In this document: positions 44,968 to 53,220 of the stretch, piece after piece | Layout: each line of letters begins with the position of its first letter | Numbering within the stretch: the first letter of the stretch is position 1 | Origin: UBA7398 sp964597305 | GTDB lineage: Bacteria > Actinomycetota > Actinomycetes > Nanopelagicales > Nanopelagicaceae | NCBI GenBank assembly: GCA_964597305.1 | Contig: CAZQWU010000002.1 | Location: 1 to 64,000 of the forward strand | Direction: 5' to 3' | DNA length: 64,000 bases | Notes under the pieces: generated by a model | Told to the model about the DNA's origin: nothing | Databases searched by the model: none | What the model saw: only the letters and a program-made list of their open reading frames with translations | Position numbers and translations under genes: made by a program

Positions 44968-44973
44968 ACGCTA
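44968..44973 (-). promoter_or_regulatory. leaderless -10 (TAGCGT) of fadD15
   Basis: On the minus strand TAGCGT ends 6 nt before ATG 44961. The AGGAG between them touches the ATG too closely to act as a normal Shine-Dalgarno. Confidence 0.5.
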
Positions 44974-45004
44974 GCGGTGTCCGTCAAATTTGTGGAGAGG
45001 GCGG

Positions 45005-45010
45005 TAGCCT
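45005..45010 (+). promoter_or_regulatory. leaderless -10 (TAGCCT) of the SRPBCC gene
   Basis: TAGCCT ends 6 nt before ATG 45017; no Shine-Dalgarno. Divergent from fadD15, 31 bp between hexamers. Confidence 0.55.
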
Positions 45011-45016
45011 TCGCAC

Positions 45017-45454
45017 ATGTCTGATACATCAAAAGCCACCGTCACTATTGATGCACCAATGGCGGAGGTCTCAGCGATTTTGCATAACGTCGCCGACTAC
45101 CCCCAATGGTCTAGCACTATTAAATCGGTCACCGTGGAGGAGAGTGATAGCGCGGGAAATCCCACCAAGATTAACTGTGTCATCGATGCCGGCGTTATGA
45201 AAGATCGACCAATTCTTAGTTATGACTGGAGCCAAGCTCCTGGAAGGATCTCGTTTAGCCTCGATGACGCCGATCTGATGACAGAAATGACCGGCACATA
45301 TCAGGTGAAAGACAATGGTGATGACACCACAGATGTCACGTATGAACTGACCGTCAAATTATCGATGCCAGTGCCGGAGATGATGCGGAAGAAAGCTGAG
45401 CAAGCAACGATCGACTTAGCGTTATCGCAATTGAAAAAGCGCGCTGAAAGTTAA
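45017..45454 (+). CDS. SRPBCC-family lipid-binding/polyketide-cyclase-like protein
   Basis: 145 residues with the START/SRPBCC pattern: VTIDAPMAEVSAILHNVADYPQW at the N-terminus (here split: pocket-lining helix at 12-25) and a long C-terminal helix. The fold binds hydrophobic ligands; it corresponds to mycobacterial Rv2185c by position. Role unknown; shared regulation with fadD15 suggests lipid metabolism. Overlaps the ROK gene by 1 nt (TAATG). Confidence 0.85.
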   Translation: MSDTSKATVTIDAPMAEVSAILHNVADYPQWSSTIKSVTVEESDSAGNPTKINCVIDAGVMKDRPILSYDWSQAPGRISFSLDDADLMTEMTGTYQVKDNGDDTTDVTYELTVKLSMPVPEMMRKKAEQATIDLALSQLKKRAES

Positions 45455-46431
45455 TGAGCTCGAAGTCCCCATCTCACTACACCATCGGAATTGATATTGG
45501 TGGTACGAAAGTTCTCGGCGGGATCGTAGATAATCACGGTTCAATTATCGAAACTGCACGACGAGATACGCCACGTGAAGGCGGAGTATCTCTTATTGAA
45601 TCTATTGGTGATGCCATTGACGATTTATTGGTCTTTGCAAAAAAAGAAAATCTTGAAATTCCCGCTATCGGTTTATGTAGTGCGGGCGTTGTTTCGCCCG
45701 ATCGACGCACAGTAAGTTATGCACCCAATATTGCTGGTTGGTGGGAACCAGTGGACTTGATCAGTGCACTTGCTACTCGAATTTCTATTCCTATGTATTT
45801 AGAAAATGATGCCAATGCAGCAATCTGGGCCGAATATAAGTTCGGTGCTGGAATTAATAAAAATAATATTGTCTTGCTTACTATTGGAACGGGTTTGGGT
45901 GGCGGAATAATTGTCGATAACCAATTAGTTCGCGGTGCGCACGGAAGTGGTGCAGAGATTGGCCATATGTGCTTAGTTTATGAAGGACATTTATGTGGGT
46001 GTGGCGCACGTGGTTGTTTTGAATCGTATGGGTCTGGAACCGCGTTACTACGTCATGCTCGTGAAGCGATTAGCGCAACGCCAGATTTAGCAAAAAATCT
46101 TCTCGCAAAAGGAAATGGAACAGTCGATGGTTTGCTCGGGAAACATCTCACCGATGCAGCCATGGAAGGCGATCGCGTAGCGCTCGCAGCATTTAACACG
46201 ACTGGACAATGGATTGGCCTTGGAATTTCTAATTTGGTTGCGCTTCTCGATCCTGAATGTTTCATTATCGGAGGTGGCGTAATCGATGCGGGGGAAATAT
46301 TGTTGAAGCCAATTCGAGAATCTGCACAAAGAAATATGCCGTTTAGCGGACGAGTTCCAGTGCCACCAATTATCGCTGCCACCCTCGGCAATGACGCGGG
46401 ACTGGTAGGAGCAGCAGATTTAGCTCGTTAA
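45454..46431 (+). CDS. glkA: ROK-family glucokinase
   Basis: 325 residues. N-terminal phosphate-binding motif GIDIGGTKVLGGIVD (about 10-24), catalytic LENDANAA, TIGTGLGGGIIV, and the ROK zinc motif CGCGARGCFE (about 181-190). No HTH domain, so a sugar kinase rather than a ROK repressor; glucose is the likely substrate. It ends within the stop of the opposing hydrolase (4-nt overlap). Confidence 0.92.
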   Translation: MSSKSPSHYTIGIDIGGTKVLGGIVDNHGSIIETARRDTPREGGVSLIESIGDAIDDLLVFAKKENLEIPAIGLCSAGVVSPDRRTVSYAPNIAGWWEPVDLISALATRISIPMYLENDANAAIWAEYKFGAGINKNNIVLLTIGTGLGGGIIVDNQLVRGAHGSGAEIGHMCLVYEGHLCGCGARGCFESYGSGTALLRHAREAISATPDLAKNLLAKGNGTVDGLLGKHLTDAAMEGDRVALAAFNTTGQWIGLGISNLVALLDPECFIIGGGVIDAGEILLKPIRESAQRNMPFSGRVPVPPIIAATLGNDAGLVGAADLAR

Positions 46432-47549
46432 AGCTCGCTGCCATCTCCATCTGGTTCAGAGTTATTCATTCCCTTAAAGAGCGCGAGTGCGCCACTGATC
46501 ATGGCAATGAGTCCGGGCCAGCCATGTAACCCCAGTGGATCAAAACCAGTGATGAAAATTGCCACGATATACACGGGACCACCAAGTAGCGCGATGATTG
46601 CATTGCGCGTTAATTTTCTCATCGCAGGAAGTTGGCGCGGTTGAGCATAGAGCGCTCGCTCATAGCTCGACTCAACCTGTTCTGATTTATCGAGCAGATC
46701 GAGGTAGTCGCTTCCGTCATTCTGTAAATGGGCGACGATGTCGTTAAATTCAGCGCGCACCAATTCCACATCACTTTCTCGTGACGACGAAATTTCCCCA
46801 GTTAATACCTCTTCTATAAAAATACGAGATTCGGTATTGAGTTTTTCCGAATCAAAATCAAGTGAGACATTGTGGAAAGACTTTTCAAATATTACTTCGC
46901 GAATATCGATCGAGGAGACGTTATCGATGACCGTGATCGAATTCTCGGGATCGACGACATGGTCCATCGGCGAATACCCAATCATGAGCGGATTCTCAAT
47001 AAGATAAAGATCTCGTTCAACAACTCTCCATAATTTTCGTGCAGAGTGCAATGCGTGCAGCGCAATTCGACGATAAGAGTGGTGCGGTGGATTGGGAGCT
47101 GCAACATCAGTTGGGCCACCTTTGATACTTGGCAGGATAAACCGTAAAAAAGGTAGAAGTCGCATCGTCCAACGTCGATCATGAACCACGGGATTTACTA
47201 GGAGAAGGCCACTTAATTCACTACCGCGAATTTGTGCAAGACGTAGCGCAAGTGCACCACCCGAAGAAAAACCGGCGACGAATATGTGAGAACTTTTCTT
47301 TTTTAGTTCAAGAAAATTCTTTTCAACCTCGTCGTACCAGTCTTTATATTCAGTTCTATTTAAATCTTGCCAGCGTGTGCCATGGCCAGGTAAGCGCGGA
47401 GCTGCGACGGTGAATCCTTGAGAATGGAGATAGTCAGCCCATGGTTTGATCGAAAGCGGTGAACCACCAAATCCGTGGATCACCAATATGCCGATCGAAT
47501 TTCCTGTGAGAAATATCCCTTGCGTATCGGTCATCGCAGGCTCATTCAT
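46428..47549 (-). CDS. alpha/beta hydrolase with C-terminal membrane segments
   Basis: 373 residues. Lipase/carboxylesterase domain: oxyanion HGFGGSP, cap-less monoacylglycerol-lipase pattern, nucleophile Ser in AGFSSGGA (about residue 96), Asp in SPMDHVVD and His in KSFHNVS. It is followed by an unusual 120-residue tail with two hydrophobic segments (about 320-365) and a charged end, which would tether it to the membrane. Start ATG 47549 (GTG 47552 possible). Substrate unknown, probably an ester lipid. Confidence 0.82.
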   Translation of the reverse strand: MNEPAMTDTQGIFLTGNSIGILVIHGFGGSPLSIKPWADYLHSQGFTVAAPRLPGHGTRWQDLNRTEYKDWYDEVEKNFLELKKKSSHIFVAGFSSGGALALRLAQIRGSELSGLLLVNPVVHDRRWTMRLLPFLRFILPSIKGGPTDVAAPNPPHHSYRRIALHALHSARKLWRVVERDLYLIENPLMIGYSPMDHVVDPENSITVIDNVSSIDIREVIFEKSFHNVSLDFDSEKLNTESRIFIEEVLTGEISSSRESDVELVRAEFNDIVAHLQNDGSDYLDLLDKSEQVESSYERALYAQPRQLPAMRKLTRNAIIALLGGPVYIVAIFITGFDPLGLHGWPGLIAMISGALALFKGMNNSEPDGDGSEL

Positions 47550-47582
47550 CACCCGATAGTGTCACAAGTGAGCGAAAGCCTC

Positions 47583-47588
47583 TAAATT
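47583..47588 (+). promoter_or_regulatory. leaderless -10 (TAAATT) of plsC2
   Basis: TAAATT ends 6 nt before ATG 47595; no Shine-Dalgarno. Confidence 0.45.
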
Positions 47589-47594
47589 AGGCGC

Positions 47595-48323
47595 ATGAAG
47601 TTTCCCGGCTTTCCACGCGCCAAACATGGAGAAGATGCCGCGTATTCATTGCTCAAAGCATTTCTTGCGCCAATATTGATGGCGTTATTTCGACCAAAAG
47701 TTTCTGGACTTCGCAATGTGCCAAATTCTGGGCCATTAATTATTGCCTCGAATCATCTCTCATTTAGTGATTCAATCTTTATGCCTTTGGTCGTACCCCG
47801 AAAAGTTACGTTCCTTGCAAAAAGTGAGTACTTCACCTCACCGGGATTAAAAGGTTTTGTCAAGAAAATTACGTTTATCGCTCTTGGACAAGTTCCCGTC
47901 GATCGATCAGGCGGTCGAGCAAGCGAAGCGGCGCTAATCACTGGGCTCCGTGTACTCGAGCGCGGTGACTGTATTGGAATTTATCCCGAAGGAACACGAT
48001 CGCCAGATGGTCGTTTATATAAAGGGCGGACCGGAATTGCGCGAATGGCGTTGGAATCAGGCGCACCAGTGGTTCCAGTTGCCATGCATAACACCGCAGA
48101 TATTCAACCAACGGGGAAAGTTGTGCCACGCGTTCGTCAAGTCGAGATGATTTTTGGTGAGCCGATGTATTTCAATGGCGATCCTAGTAATCAGCAGCAG
48201 TTGCGAGAGATAACCGATGAGATTATGCGGGCAATTCAGAAAATGTCTGGACAAGAATATGTTGATATATATGCCACGAAGGCTAAAACATTAATCACTG
48301 ATTCCGAGATCGAGGAAGATTAA
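47595..48323 (+). CDS. lysophospholipid acyltransferase (PlsC family), second copy
   Basis: 242 residues. HX4D motif NHLSFSD (His54, Asp59) and YPEGTRSPDG for glycerol-phosphate binding. Matches mycobacterial Rv2182c by position. Distinct from the plsC at 544 (different N-terminus and only moderate similarity by eye), so the two may use different acyl donors or lyso-lipids. Confidence 0.92.
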   Translation: MKFPGFPRAKHGEDAAYSLLKAFLAPILMALFRPKVSGLRNVPNSGPLIIASNHLSFSDSIFMPLVVPRKVTFLAKSEYFTSPGLKGFVKKITFIALGQVPVDRSGGRASEAALITGLRVLERGDCIGIYPEGTRSPDGRLYKGRTGIARMALESGAPVVPVAMHNTADIQPTGKVVPRVRQVEMIFGEPMYFNGDPSNQQQLREITDEIMRAIQKMSGQEYVDIYATKAKTLITDSEIEED

Positions 48324-48333
48324 CTCCTAATAA

Positions 48334-49014
48334 TTATTCGTTTCCAAATATCTCTCGACGTTGGGCGATATAGCGACATTGTTCGCACCCTGAGTCACGT
48401 TCAGGCGTAGTTCCTGATACAACATAAATAAAGTCGTTGAGTCTGCGCGTGAGCGCTGCGGGATTTCTTTCAATTGGGCGCCAAGACCAATTGAGATTAA
48501 GTTGATAGCCATCGTTGGGATTTCCTTGTGGCGATTTTGGCGACCAGACCAATAAACCAAGAGTAGAAACCATTCGAGGCTGATCTTGTGCGGGATTTTC
48601 CAATGCAAATGCATATGCCTCGAGTTGAGCCGCATAGAAATCGCTCTTATCAGAATCGCGTCCTTGAAATTTGCAATCGATAATTCCAAATGTTCCGTCG
48701 TCAAATTCAAGGAGGAGATCGTATTTACCGCGAATTGCATAGGGCGAAACACGTCCTTCAACTTCAATGGGTCGTGATTTCACCCATCCGCCACGCCCTA
48801 TGACTCGACCACGAGGTAAAACCGGAGCAATGGCTTCACTCTGCGCATTATCAAAATGCGCTTCTTGTAGCGCCGAGAGTTCACCGACAAGTGGCATGAA
48901 CAATGGCGCCGAAACTCCATGGTTATATTTCAACCAGAGACAACGGTGGCAACCATCCCAAGCAAAGGTGAGATCACTGGGACTGATAAATGCGCGTGCG
49001 TTGGAAGATGCCAT
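48334..49014 (-). CDS. PD-(D/E)XK nuclease with cysteine pairs (RecB/Cas4-like)
   Basis: 226 residues. Nuclease core: GKYD (Asp99) and IIDCKF (Asp113, Lys115), then a Gln-containing helix (DFYAAQLEAYAFAL). Cys22/Cys25 (CHRC) near the N-terminus and Cys210/Cys213 (CEQC) near the C-terminus would hold a 4Fe-4S cluster, as in Cas4, AddB and Dna2. No cas, recB or addA gene is nearby, so it is stand-alone; a repair nuclease is likely. ATG 49014 preferred to TTG 49044. Confidence 0.82.
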   Translation of the reverse strand: MASSNARAFISPSDLTFAWDGCHRCLWLKYNHGVSAPLFMPLVGELSALQEAHFDNAQSEAIAPVLPRGRVIGRGGWVKSRPIEVEGRVSPYAIRGKYDLLLEFDDGTFGIIDCKFQGRDSDKSDFYAAQLEAYAFALENPAQDQPRMVSTLGLLVWSPKSPQGNPNDGYQLNLNWSWRPIERNPAALTRRLNDFIYVVSGTTPERDSGCEQCRYIAQRREIFGNE

Positions 49015-49082
49015 GGAGGAGAGTCTGCCCGCCACCACCGACAAAGCTGGCTAACGCCACGGAGAAAGTGCACTATCGAGCG

Positions 49083-49733
49083 TTAAAACGCTGTTGATAT
49101 GGTGAACAGACCCAGTCCGATCATGACAAGTCCACCACCGCGTCGCATAGCGACCAATTTCTGTGGGGATTGCGAGAGCCGTTCTCGAATAGTTCCGGCG
49201 ATAAATGCCCACATACTGTCCGAGAGAAAGGCAATTACAGCAAATATAGTGCTGAGAAAAATTATTTGTTGCGTTAAATGGTGTGAACCTTTATCAAGAA
49301 ATTGAGGAATGATGGCAGCGAAAAATACTAAAGTTTTTGGATTAAGTGCGCCTACCCAAAACCCATCTTTAAGAGCTCTGAGAGTTGTTGGTTTACCTGA
49401 ATCGGTATTGATCATATTTTCTGCATGAATGACGCTATGGCGGATAGCACTCATTCCTAAATAGATTAAGTACATACCGCCGAGGATTTGCACTGCAAGA
49501 AACGCAGTGTGGCTCCGCTCCAAAATCGGACCTAAACCAAAAGCAACGATAAATGAAACGAGATACATCCCGAGGGCATTGCCAAAAACAGTGGCAACTG
49601 CCACTCGCTTACCCCAAGAAATTGCGCGTGCGATAGCAAAGAGCACGCTGGGACCGGGGGCCCAGATAATCAATATCGTCGTAACTAAATATTCCCAGAA
49701 TCGAGTCGGAACAATTGCTGGTGCGAGATTCAC
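49083..49733 (-). CDS. LysE-family amino acid exporter
   Basis: 216 residues, six hydrophobic segments, with the family motif PGPSVLFAIARAISWGKRVA and GAFNPKT-like GALNPKTLVFF. Exports amino acids or related compounds; substrate unknown. The start is GTG 49733 (NLAPAIVPTRFWEYL) because TATACT ends 6 nt upstream; the longer reading to ATG 49763 would run into the terminator stem. Confidence 0.9.
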   Translation of the reverse strand: MNLAPAIVPTRFWEYLVTTILIIWAPGPSVLFAIARAISWGKRVAVATVFGNALGMYLVSFIVAFGLGPILERSHTAFLAVQILGGMYLIYLGMSAIRHSVIHAENMINTDSGKPTTLRALKDGFWVGALNPKTLVFFAAIIPQFLDKGSHHLTQQIIFLSTIFAVIAFLSDSMWAFIAGTIRERLSQSPQKLVAMRRGGGLVMIGLGLFTISTAF

Positions 49734-49739
49734 ATGGTG

Positions 49740-49745
49740 AGTATA
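49740..49745 (-). promoter_or_regulatory. leaderless -10 (TATACT) of lysE, within a terminator T-tract
   Basis: On the minus strand TATACT ends 6 nt before GTG 49733 and directly follows the T-run of the preceding terminator. A recognisable -35 is lacking. Confidence 0.55.
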
Positions 49746-49749
49746 TAAA

Positions 49750-49777
49750 AAGCGGCGCACCATGCGGTGCGCCGCTT
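49750..49777 (-). terminator. Rho-independent terminator after the NCS2 permease gene
   Basis: Perfect 12-bp stem (49750-49761 with 49766-49777) with a 4-nt loop. On the minus strand it is followed by TTTTATA. It lies 20 nt after the permease stop. Confidence 0.85.
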
Positions 49778-49796
49778 AGTTAAGCGATTGCGAAAC

Positions 49797-51059
49797 TTAG
49801 TGAGAAGTTCCGCGTGATTTTGCGATGCGATGAAGTACCTGGTAGCCAATCACTGCAACAAGAGTTGCGTTGATAATGCCATTAAAGGTGTATTTACCGC
49901 TGGTCCATGACATATCGGAGATTCCGATAATCGCTGCCGATGCAGCAATAATCAAATTGGTGGAATCAGCGAAATTAACACGGCCTTCAATCCAAATACG
50001 TGCGCCGAGAACGCCGATCATTCCAAAGAGCGCAGTTCCAACGCCACCAAGTGCACCGACTGGTGTTGCGCTAAGTACAGCGCCGAATTTTGGACAGATC
50101 GAAAGAACGATGGCACCAATACCTGCGATCCAATATGCAGCAGTTGAGTAGACACGTGTTGCCGCCATAACGCCGATGTTTTCTGCATATGTTGTGGTAC
50201 CAGAACCACCACCAGCTCCAGCGAGCGTTGTGGCAAGACCATCTGCCATCAATGCATTTCCCATTTGATCATCGAGATTTTTTCCTGTCATCGCTGAAAC
50301 AGCTTTAACGTGTCCAACGTTCTCGGCAATTAATACGAGAACAACCGGAAGGAATAACACGATTGCACTGGAATCAAATGTTGGAGAGGTAAAGGTAGGA
50401 AAGGCAAGCCATTTAGCCGCTTTAATTCCATCGGTCTTCACATCGCCGGCAAAATATGCATAGGCATAACCAACAACAAGACCGGCAAAAATAGAAATTC
50501 GTCCGAGGAATCCGCGCGAGAATGCTGCAATTAAAGCGATAGCAGCTAATGTCACGACGCCTACGACGGGACCAGCAGCCATGTTGTTCTTTGCTGCGCC
50601 AGCTAAGTTGAAGCCGATTACCATCACGATTGTTCCGGTAACAACTGGCGGAAGTAATGTATCGATCCAGCCAGCGCCAAATTGACGAACAAGTAAACCG
50701 ATGACTGCCAAAATAACGCCAACGGCAACGACGCCACCAAGCGCTACCGACATATCGCCGCCAGCTTTCGCCGCTGCAATAGGCGCTAGGAACGCAAAGG
50801 ATGATCCGAGATAGCTCGGCAATTTATTCTGAGTAATAATCAAGAAAAGGAGCGTGCCAATTCCTGAGAAGAAGAGCGTTGTTGTGGGGGAGAATCCCGT
50901 GATAATCGGGACGAGGAAGGTTGCTCCGAACATTGCAGCGATATGTTGAATACCAACACCGATGGTGCGTGGCCAACTCAATCGCTCATCGGTTGATACG
51001 ACTTCACCTGGTGAGATTGTCTTACCTGTACCGTGAACTTTCCATGAGAACAAACTCAT
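49797..51059 (-). CDS. uraA: NCS2 uracil/xanthine permease
   Basis: 420 residues, about 12-14 hydrophobic segments. N-terminal GIGIQHIAAMFGATFLVPI matches the uracil permease helices, and VLVLIAENVGHVKAVS includes the conserved Glu that hydrogen-bonds the base. ENIGVMAATRVYS is also typical. Imports uracil or a related nucleobase with protons. AGGGG precedes the ATG; a leader hairpin lies immediately upstream. Confidence 0.9.
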   Translation of the reverse strand: MSLFSWKVHGTGKTISPGEVVSTDERLSWPRTIGVGIQHIAAMFGATFLVPIITGFSPTTTLFFSGIGTLLFLIITQNKLPSYLGSSFAFLAPIAAAKAGGDMSVALGGVVAVGVILAVIGLLVRQFGAGWIDTLLPPVVTGTIVMVIGFNLAGAAKNNMAAGPVVGVVTLAAIALIAAFSRGFLGRISIFAGLVVGYAYAYFAGDVKTDGIKAAKWLAFPTFTSPTFDSSAIVLFLPVVLVLIAENVGHVKAVSAMTGKNLDDQMGNALMADGLATTLAGAGGGSGTTTYAENIGVMAATRVYSTAAYWIAGIGAIVLSICPKFGAVLSATPVGALGGVGTALFGMIGVLGARIWIEGRVNFADSTNLIIAASAAIIGISDMSWTSGKYTFNGIINATLVAVIGYQVLHRIAKSRGTSH

Positions 51060-51073
51060 GTGATGTACCCCTG

Positions 51074-51101
51074 TCTAGAGCGCCTACTCTGGCGCACTAG
51101 A
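51074..51101 (-). promoter_or_regulatory. hairpin in the uraA leader
   Basis: Inverted repeat of 11-bp arms with one mismatch (51074-51084 with 51091-51101) around a 6-nt loop. It ends next to the Shine-Dalgarno of the permease, so it may be an operator or an RNA switch for nucleobase control. No match to a purine riboswitch or PyrR site is apparent. Confidence 0.55.
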
Positions 51102-51205
51102 AAAAGAGGGTAAACCTGAGAATTTGTTACTGGGCTGTATGCCACGCAATTTAAGGCGAATTTTTACTATTTAATCTATCGGTAAGCGCAGTTACGTGAC
51201 AGGAG

Positions 51206-51233
51206 ACGGGGCCCGAGCGAACCCGGGCCCCGT
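51206..51233 (+). terminator. GC-rich terminator-like hairpin, T-tract on plus strand
   Basis: Perfect 10-bp stem (51206-51215 with 51224-51233), 8-nt loop, followed on the plus strand by TTTTG. The flanking genes are all on the minus strand; on that strand the hairpin follows the 51264 gene but has only an A-tract before it and no T-tract after. It may serve either strand. Confidence 0.6.
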
Positions 51234-51263
51234 TTTGTTATCCCTCACGGAGAGTAGAGGGAG

Positions 51264-51860
51264 CTAGACCGTCGCGTCTTCAGAGGTGCGACGAAGATGC
51301 ATAAAGCCAAGAATCGAGAGGATGAGCATCAAGATTCCGCCAAGTACGGCTGCGTAGGCTGAGTACATCGCGATCTGTCCCAACTGCCAAAATGCATAAG
51401 CATTTCCCAGTAGTCCCTTCAAAGTTTCACCCATGAAGAGCGTGGTTCGTTGACCCATCAATGCAGACGCTTTCGCAGCGAGCGCAGCATCTTTGGGATT
51501 TGCAGCTGCAGCGCCTTGAGCAGCGAGCGCTTCGCTACTTATTTCCGAATACGTTTTTCCACCAGCGATATTTCTGACGTGGACTGCCATGTAGTGATCT
51601 GCATACGCTTGCGCCTGTTTTCCTGTCACAAGTTGTTCGCCAGCATACTTCTCTATGACGGCTTTATCCTCATCAGGAAGAGCCATTAACGATGGGCTAT
51701 CTGCTGCAGGGAACATAATTTTCTGCGCAGCTAATTGATCTTCGACAGATTTATTTGCAAAGGAATAACCCCAATTAAGAAGTGCAGCGGCTACAAATAA
51801 AAAGATCGAAAGGCCAAAGCCGACCATACTGACAATTCGATCAAAGGTTCTACGTTTCAT
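51264..51860 (-). CDS. hypothetical two-transmembrane protein
   Basis: 198 residues with an N-terminal membrane helix (about 10-30), a 120-residue Ala-rich extracytoplasmic loop (VEDQLAAQKIMFP, TGKQAQAYADHY), and a second helix (about 162-185) ending in a short basic tail. I do not recognise a named family; similar proteins are frequent in actinobacteria. ATG 51860 follows GGAGAG at good spacing, so the longer frame to 51935 is not used. It has its own leader and seems to be monocistronic. Confidence 0.8.
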   Translation of the reverse strand: MKRRTFDRIVSMVGFGLSIFLFVAAALLNWGYSFANKSVEDQLAAQKIMFPAADSPSLMALPDEDKAVIEKYAGEQLVTGKQAQAYADHYMAVHVRNIAGGKTYSEISSEALAAQGAAAANPKDAALAAKASALMGQRTTLFMGETLKGLLGNAYAFWQLGQIAMYSAYAAVLGGILMLILSILGFMHLRRTSEDATV

Positions 51861-52071
51861 AATCTCTTCTCTCCTAAGTGCCCAGAAATGGGCTGTTGAT
51901 GTAGTGGTTCGTTTTCTATTCTCCGTGCAGGACAATCAAACAACGTGGACCTCACGAAATCCTGAAATGTGCGAGTGCTACCCCACGTTCACGCGAGGTT
52001 TAGGAGGAACGAGTGATGGCACTTTGACCGGTGCCACAAAAAAATTTACGTACGGTGAAACAAACTAAATT

Positions 52072-52389
52072 TTAGTCGTGATGAAGCGAACAGATTTGCT
52101 TTCCATCTGGGCCCACCTGTAGATGTTTACAAGGAACACCAAGTTTTTCAAATGCCTTATCACCAAAATGAGCACGGTATGCCAATGCAATGAGTACGCG
52201 AATGTTGACATCAGGAGCAGACTTCACACCGAGGGCTTTCGCCATTCGCGAAACGGTATTTTCAACAACTTTTTCAGTGTGCGCTGTTGCTTCAGCAATT
52301 GCGGCATTTGATAAGCCATCGCAGAGATGACCTGCGACAAGATGCTCGAAAGGCGTGAGATCGCGAGTAAGAATTGTTAAATGCTCCAT
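52072..52389 (-). CDS. small LuxR-type HTH regulator
   Basis: 105 residues. A LuxR-like helix-turn-helix spans about 10-70 (LTPFEHLVAGHLCDGLSNAAIAEA, split as helices 1-2, then KVVENTVSRMAKALGV as the recognition region). There is no receiver or ligand domain; a short C-terminal segment has Cys and His residues (CKHLQ, CSLHHD) that could bind metal. ATG 52389 follows GGAGAG; GTG 52410 is less likely. It is divergent from the enoyl-CoA hydratase gene, a possible target. Confidence 0.8.
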   Translation of the reverse strand: MEHLTILTRDLTPFEHLVAGHLCDGLSNAAIAEATAHTEKVVENTVSRMAKALGVKSAPDVNIRVLIALAYRAHFGDKAFEKLGVPCKHLQVGPDGKQICSLHHD

Positions 52390-52462
52390 AGGGTGGCTCT
52401 CCGTTTCCACATATGGATATCTTCCACCTTATTTTCGGTACTCTCAAGGTGCGACGCCCCTT

Positions 52463-52468
52463 TAAGAT
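52463..52468 (+). promoter_or_regulatory. leaderless -10 (TAAGAT) of the enoyl-CoA hydratase gene
   Basis: TAAGAT ends 6 nt before ATG 52475; no convincing Shine-Dalgarno. Confidence 0.5.
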
Positions 52469-52474
52469 GGTGGC

Positions 52475-53218
52475 ATGAGCGACATCATCGTTGATAACGC
52501 CGGTGCGATCCTCACACTTAGCTTCAATCGCCCTGCGAAGCGAAATGCAATCACCCATGAGATGTATCAGGTTTTAGCTGAGCAATTAAGAATCGCCTCC
52601 GATGATTTTGCCATTCGCGTTGTAGTCATCAAGGCGGTAGGCGAACATTTCACCGCTGGTAATGACATTGGCGATTTTCTCAATACTCCACCAATAGATA
52701 GCTCATCACCAGTCATTCAATTTTTGACTGCGCTCCATAACTTTCCTAAACCAATACTTACGAGCGTCAAAGGAAATGCAGTGGGTATTGGAACCACGCT
52801 ACTGCTTCATACGGATATCAATGTCTGTTCACCTAGTGCGAAATTTTCAATGCCCTTCGTCTCGCTAGGTTTAGTACCAGAGGCAGGCTCAAGTTTTCTT
52901 TTTACAAAACTTGCTGGTCATCAAATGGCGTCACGAATTTTCCTCACGGGTGAGAGTTTCGATGCTCACACAGCGCACACTATCGGTTTGGTTTCGGAGA
53001 TTGCAGACGACGCTGATACTCGGATAGAAATTTTGGCTCAGAAAATTGCAGAGCAGCCCGCCGGAGCAGTATTGCAAACGAAAGCACTTCTCAAAAGCGC
53101 CGATCATGAGAAAGTTGGCGCAGTGATGAAAGCTGAAGCTGAATTATTTGCTCTCGCACTTCAATCAGATGAAGCGCGCGAGGCTTTCTTTGCATTTATG
53201 GCGAAACGAAATGGATAG
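52475..53218 (+). CDS. enoyl-CoA hydratase/isomerase family protein
   Basis: 247 residues of the crotonase fold. N-terminal LSFNRPAKRNAITHEM, oxyanion-hole segments AVGEHFTAGNDIGDF and GNAVGIGTTLLLHTD. The position of the second catalytic Glu is filled by PEAGSSFLF (Glu present). Acts on an acyl-CoA, perhaps in fatty acid or aromatic degradation. Two nucleotides separate it from the SDR gene; the two likely act on the same pathway. Confidence 0.88.
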   Translation: MSDIIVDNAGAILTLSFNRPAKRNAITHEMYQVLAEQLRIASDDFAIRVVVIKAVGEHFTAGNDIGDFLNTPPIDSSSPVIQFLTALHNFPKPILTSVKGNAVGIGTTLLLHTDINVCSPSAKFSMPFVSLGLVPEAGSSFLFTKLAGHQMASRIFLTGESFDAHTAHTIGLVSEIADDADTRIEILAQKIAEQPAGAVLQTKALLKSADHEKVGAVMKAEAELFALALQSDEAREAFFAFMAKRNG

Positions 53219-53220
53219 AC

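Noticed and set aside
51967..52068. 33-codon plus-strand ORF and a 5-codon ORF after AGGAGG near 52002
   Set aside because: AGGAGG is followed by GTG ATG and a stop three codons later; the longer ORF starts before that site without a ribosome-binding site and its composition is not protein-like. Probably chance or a remnant.
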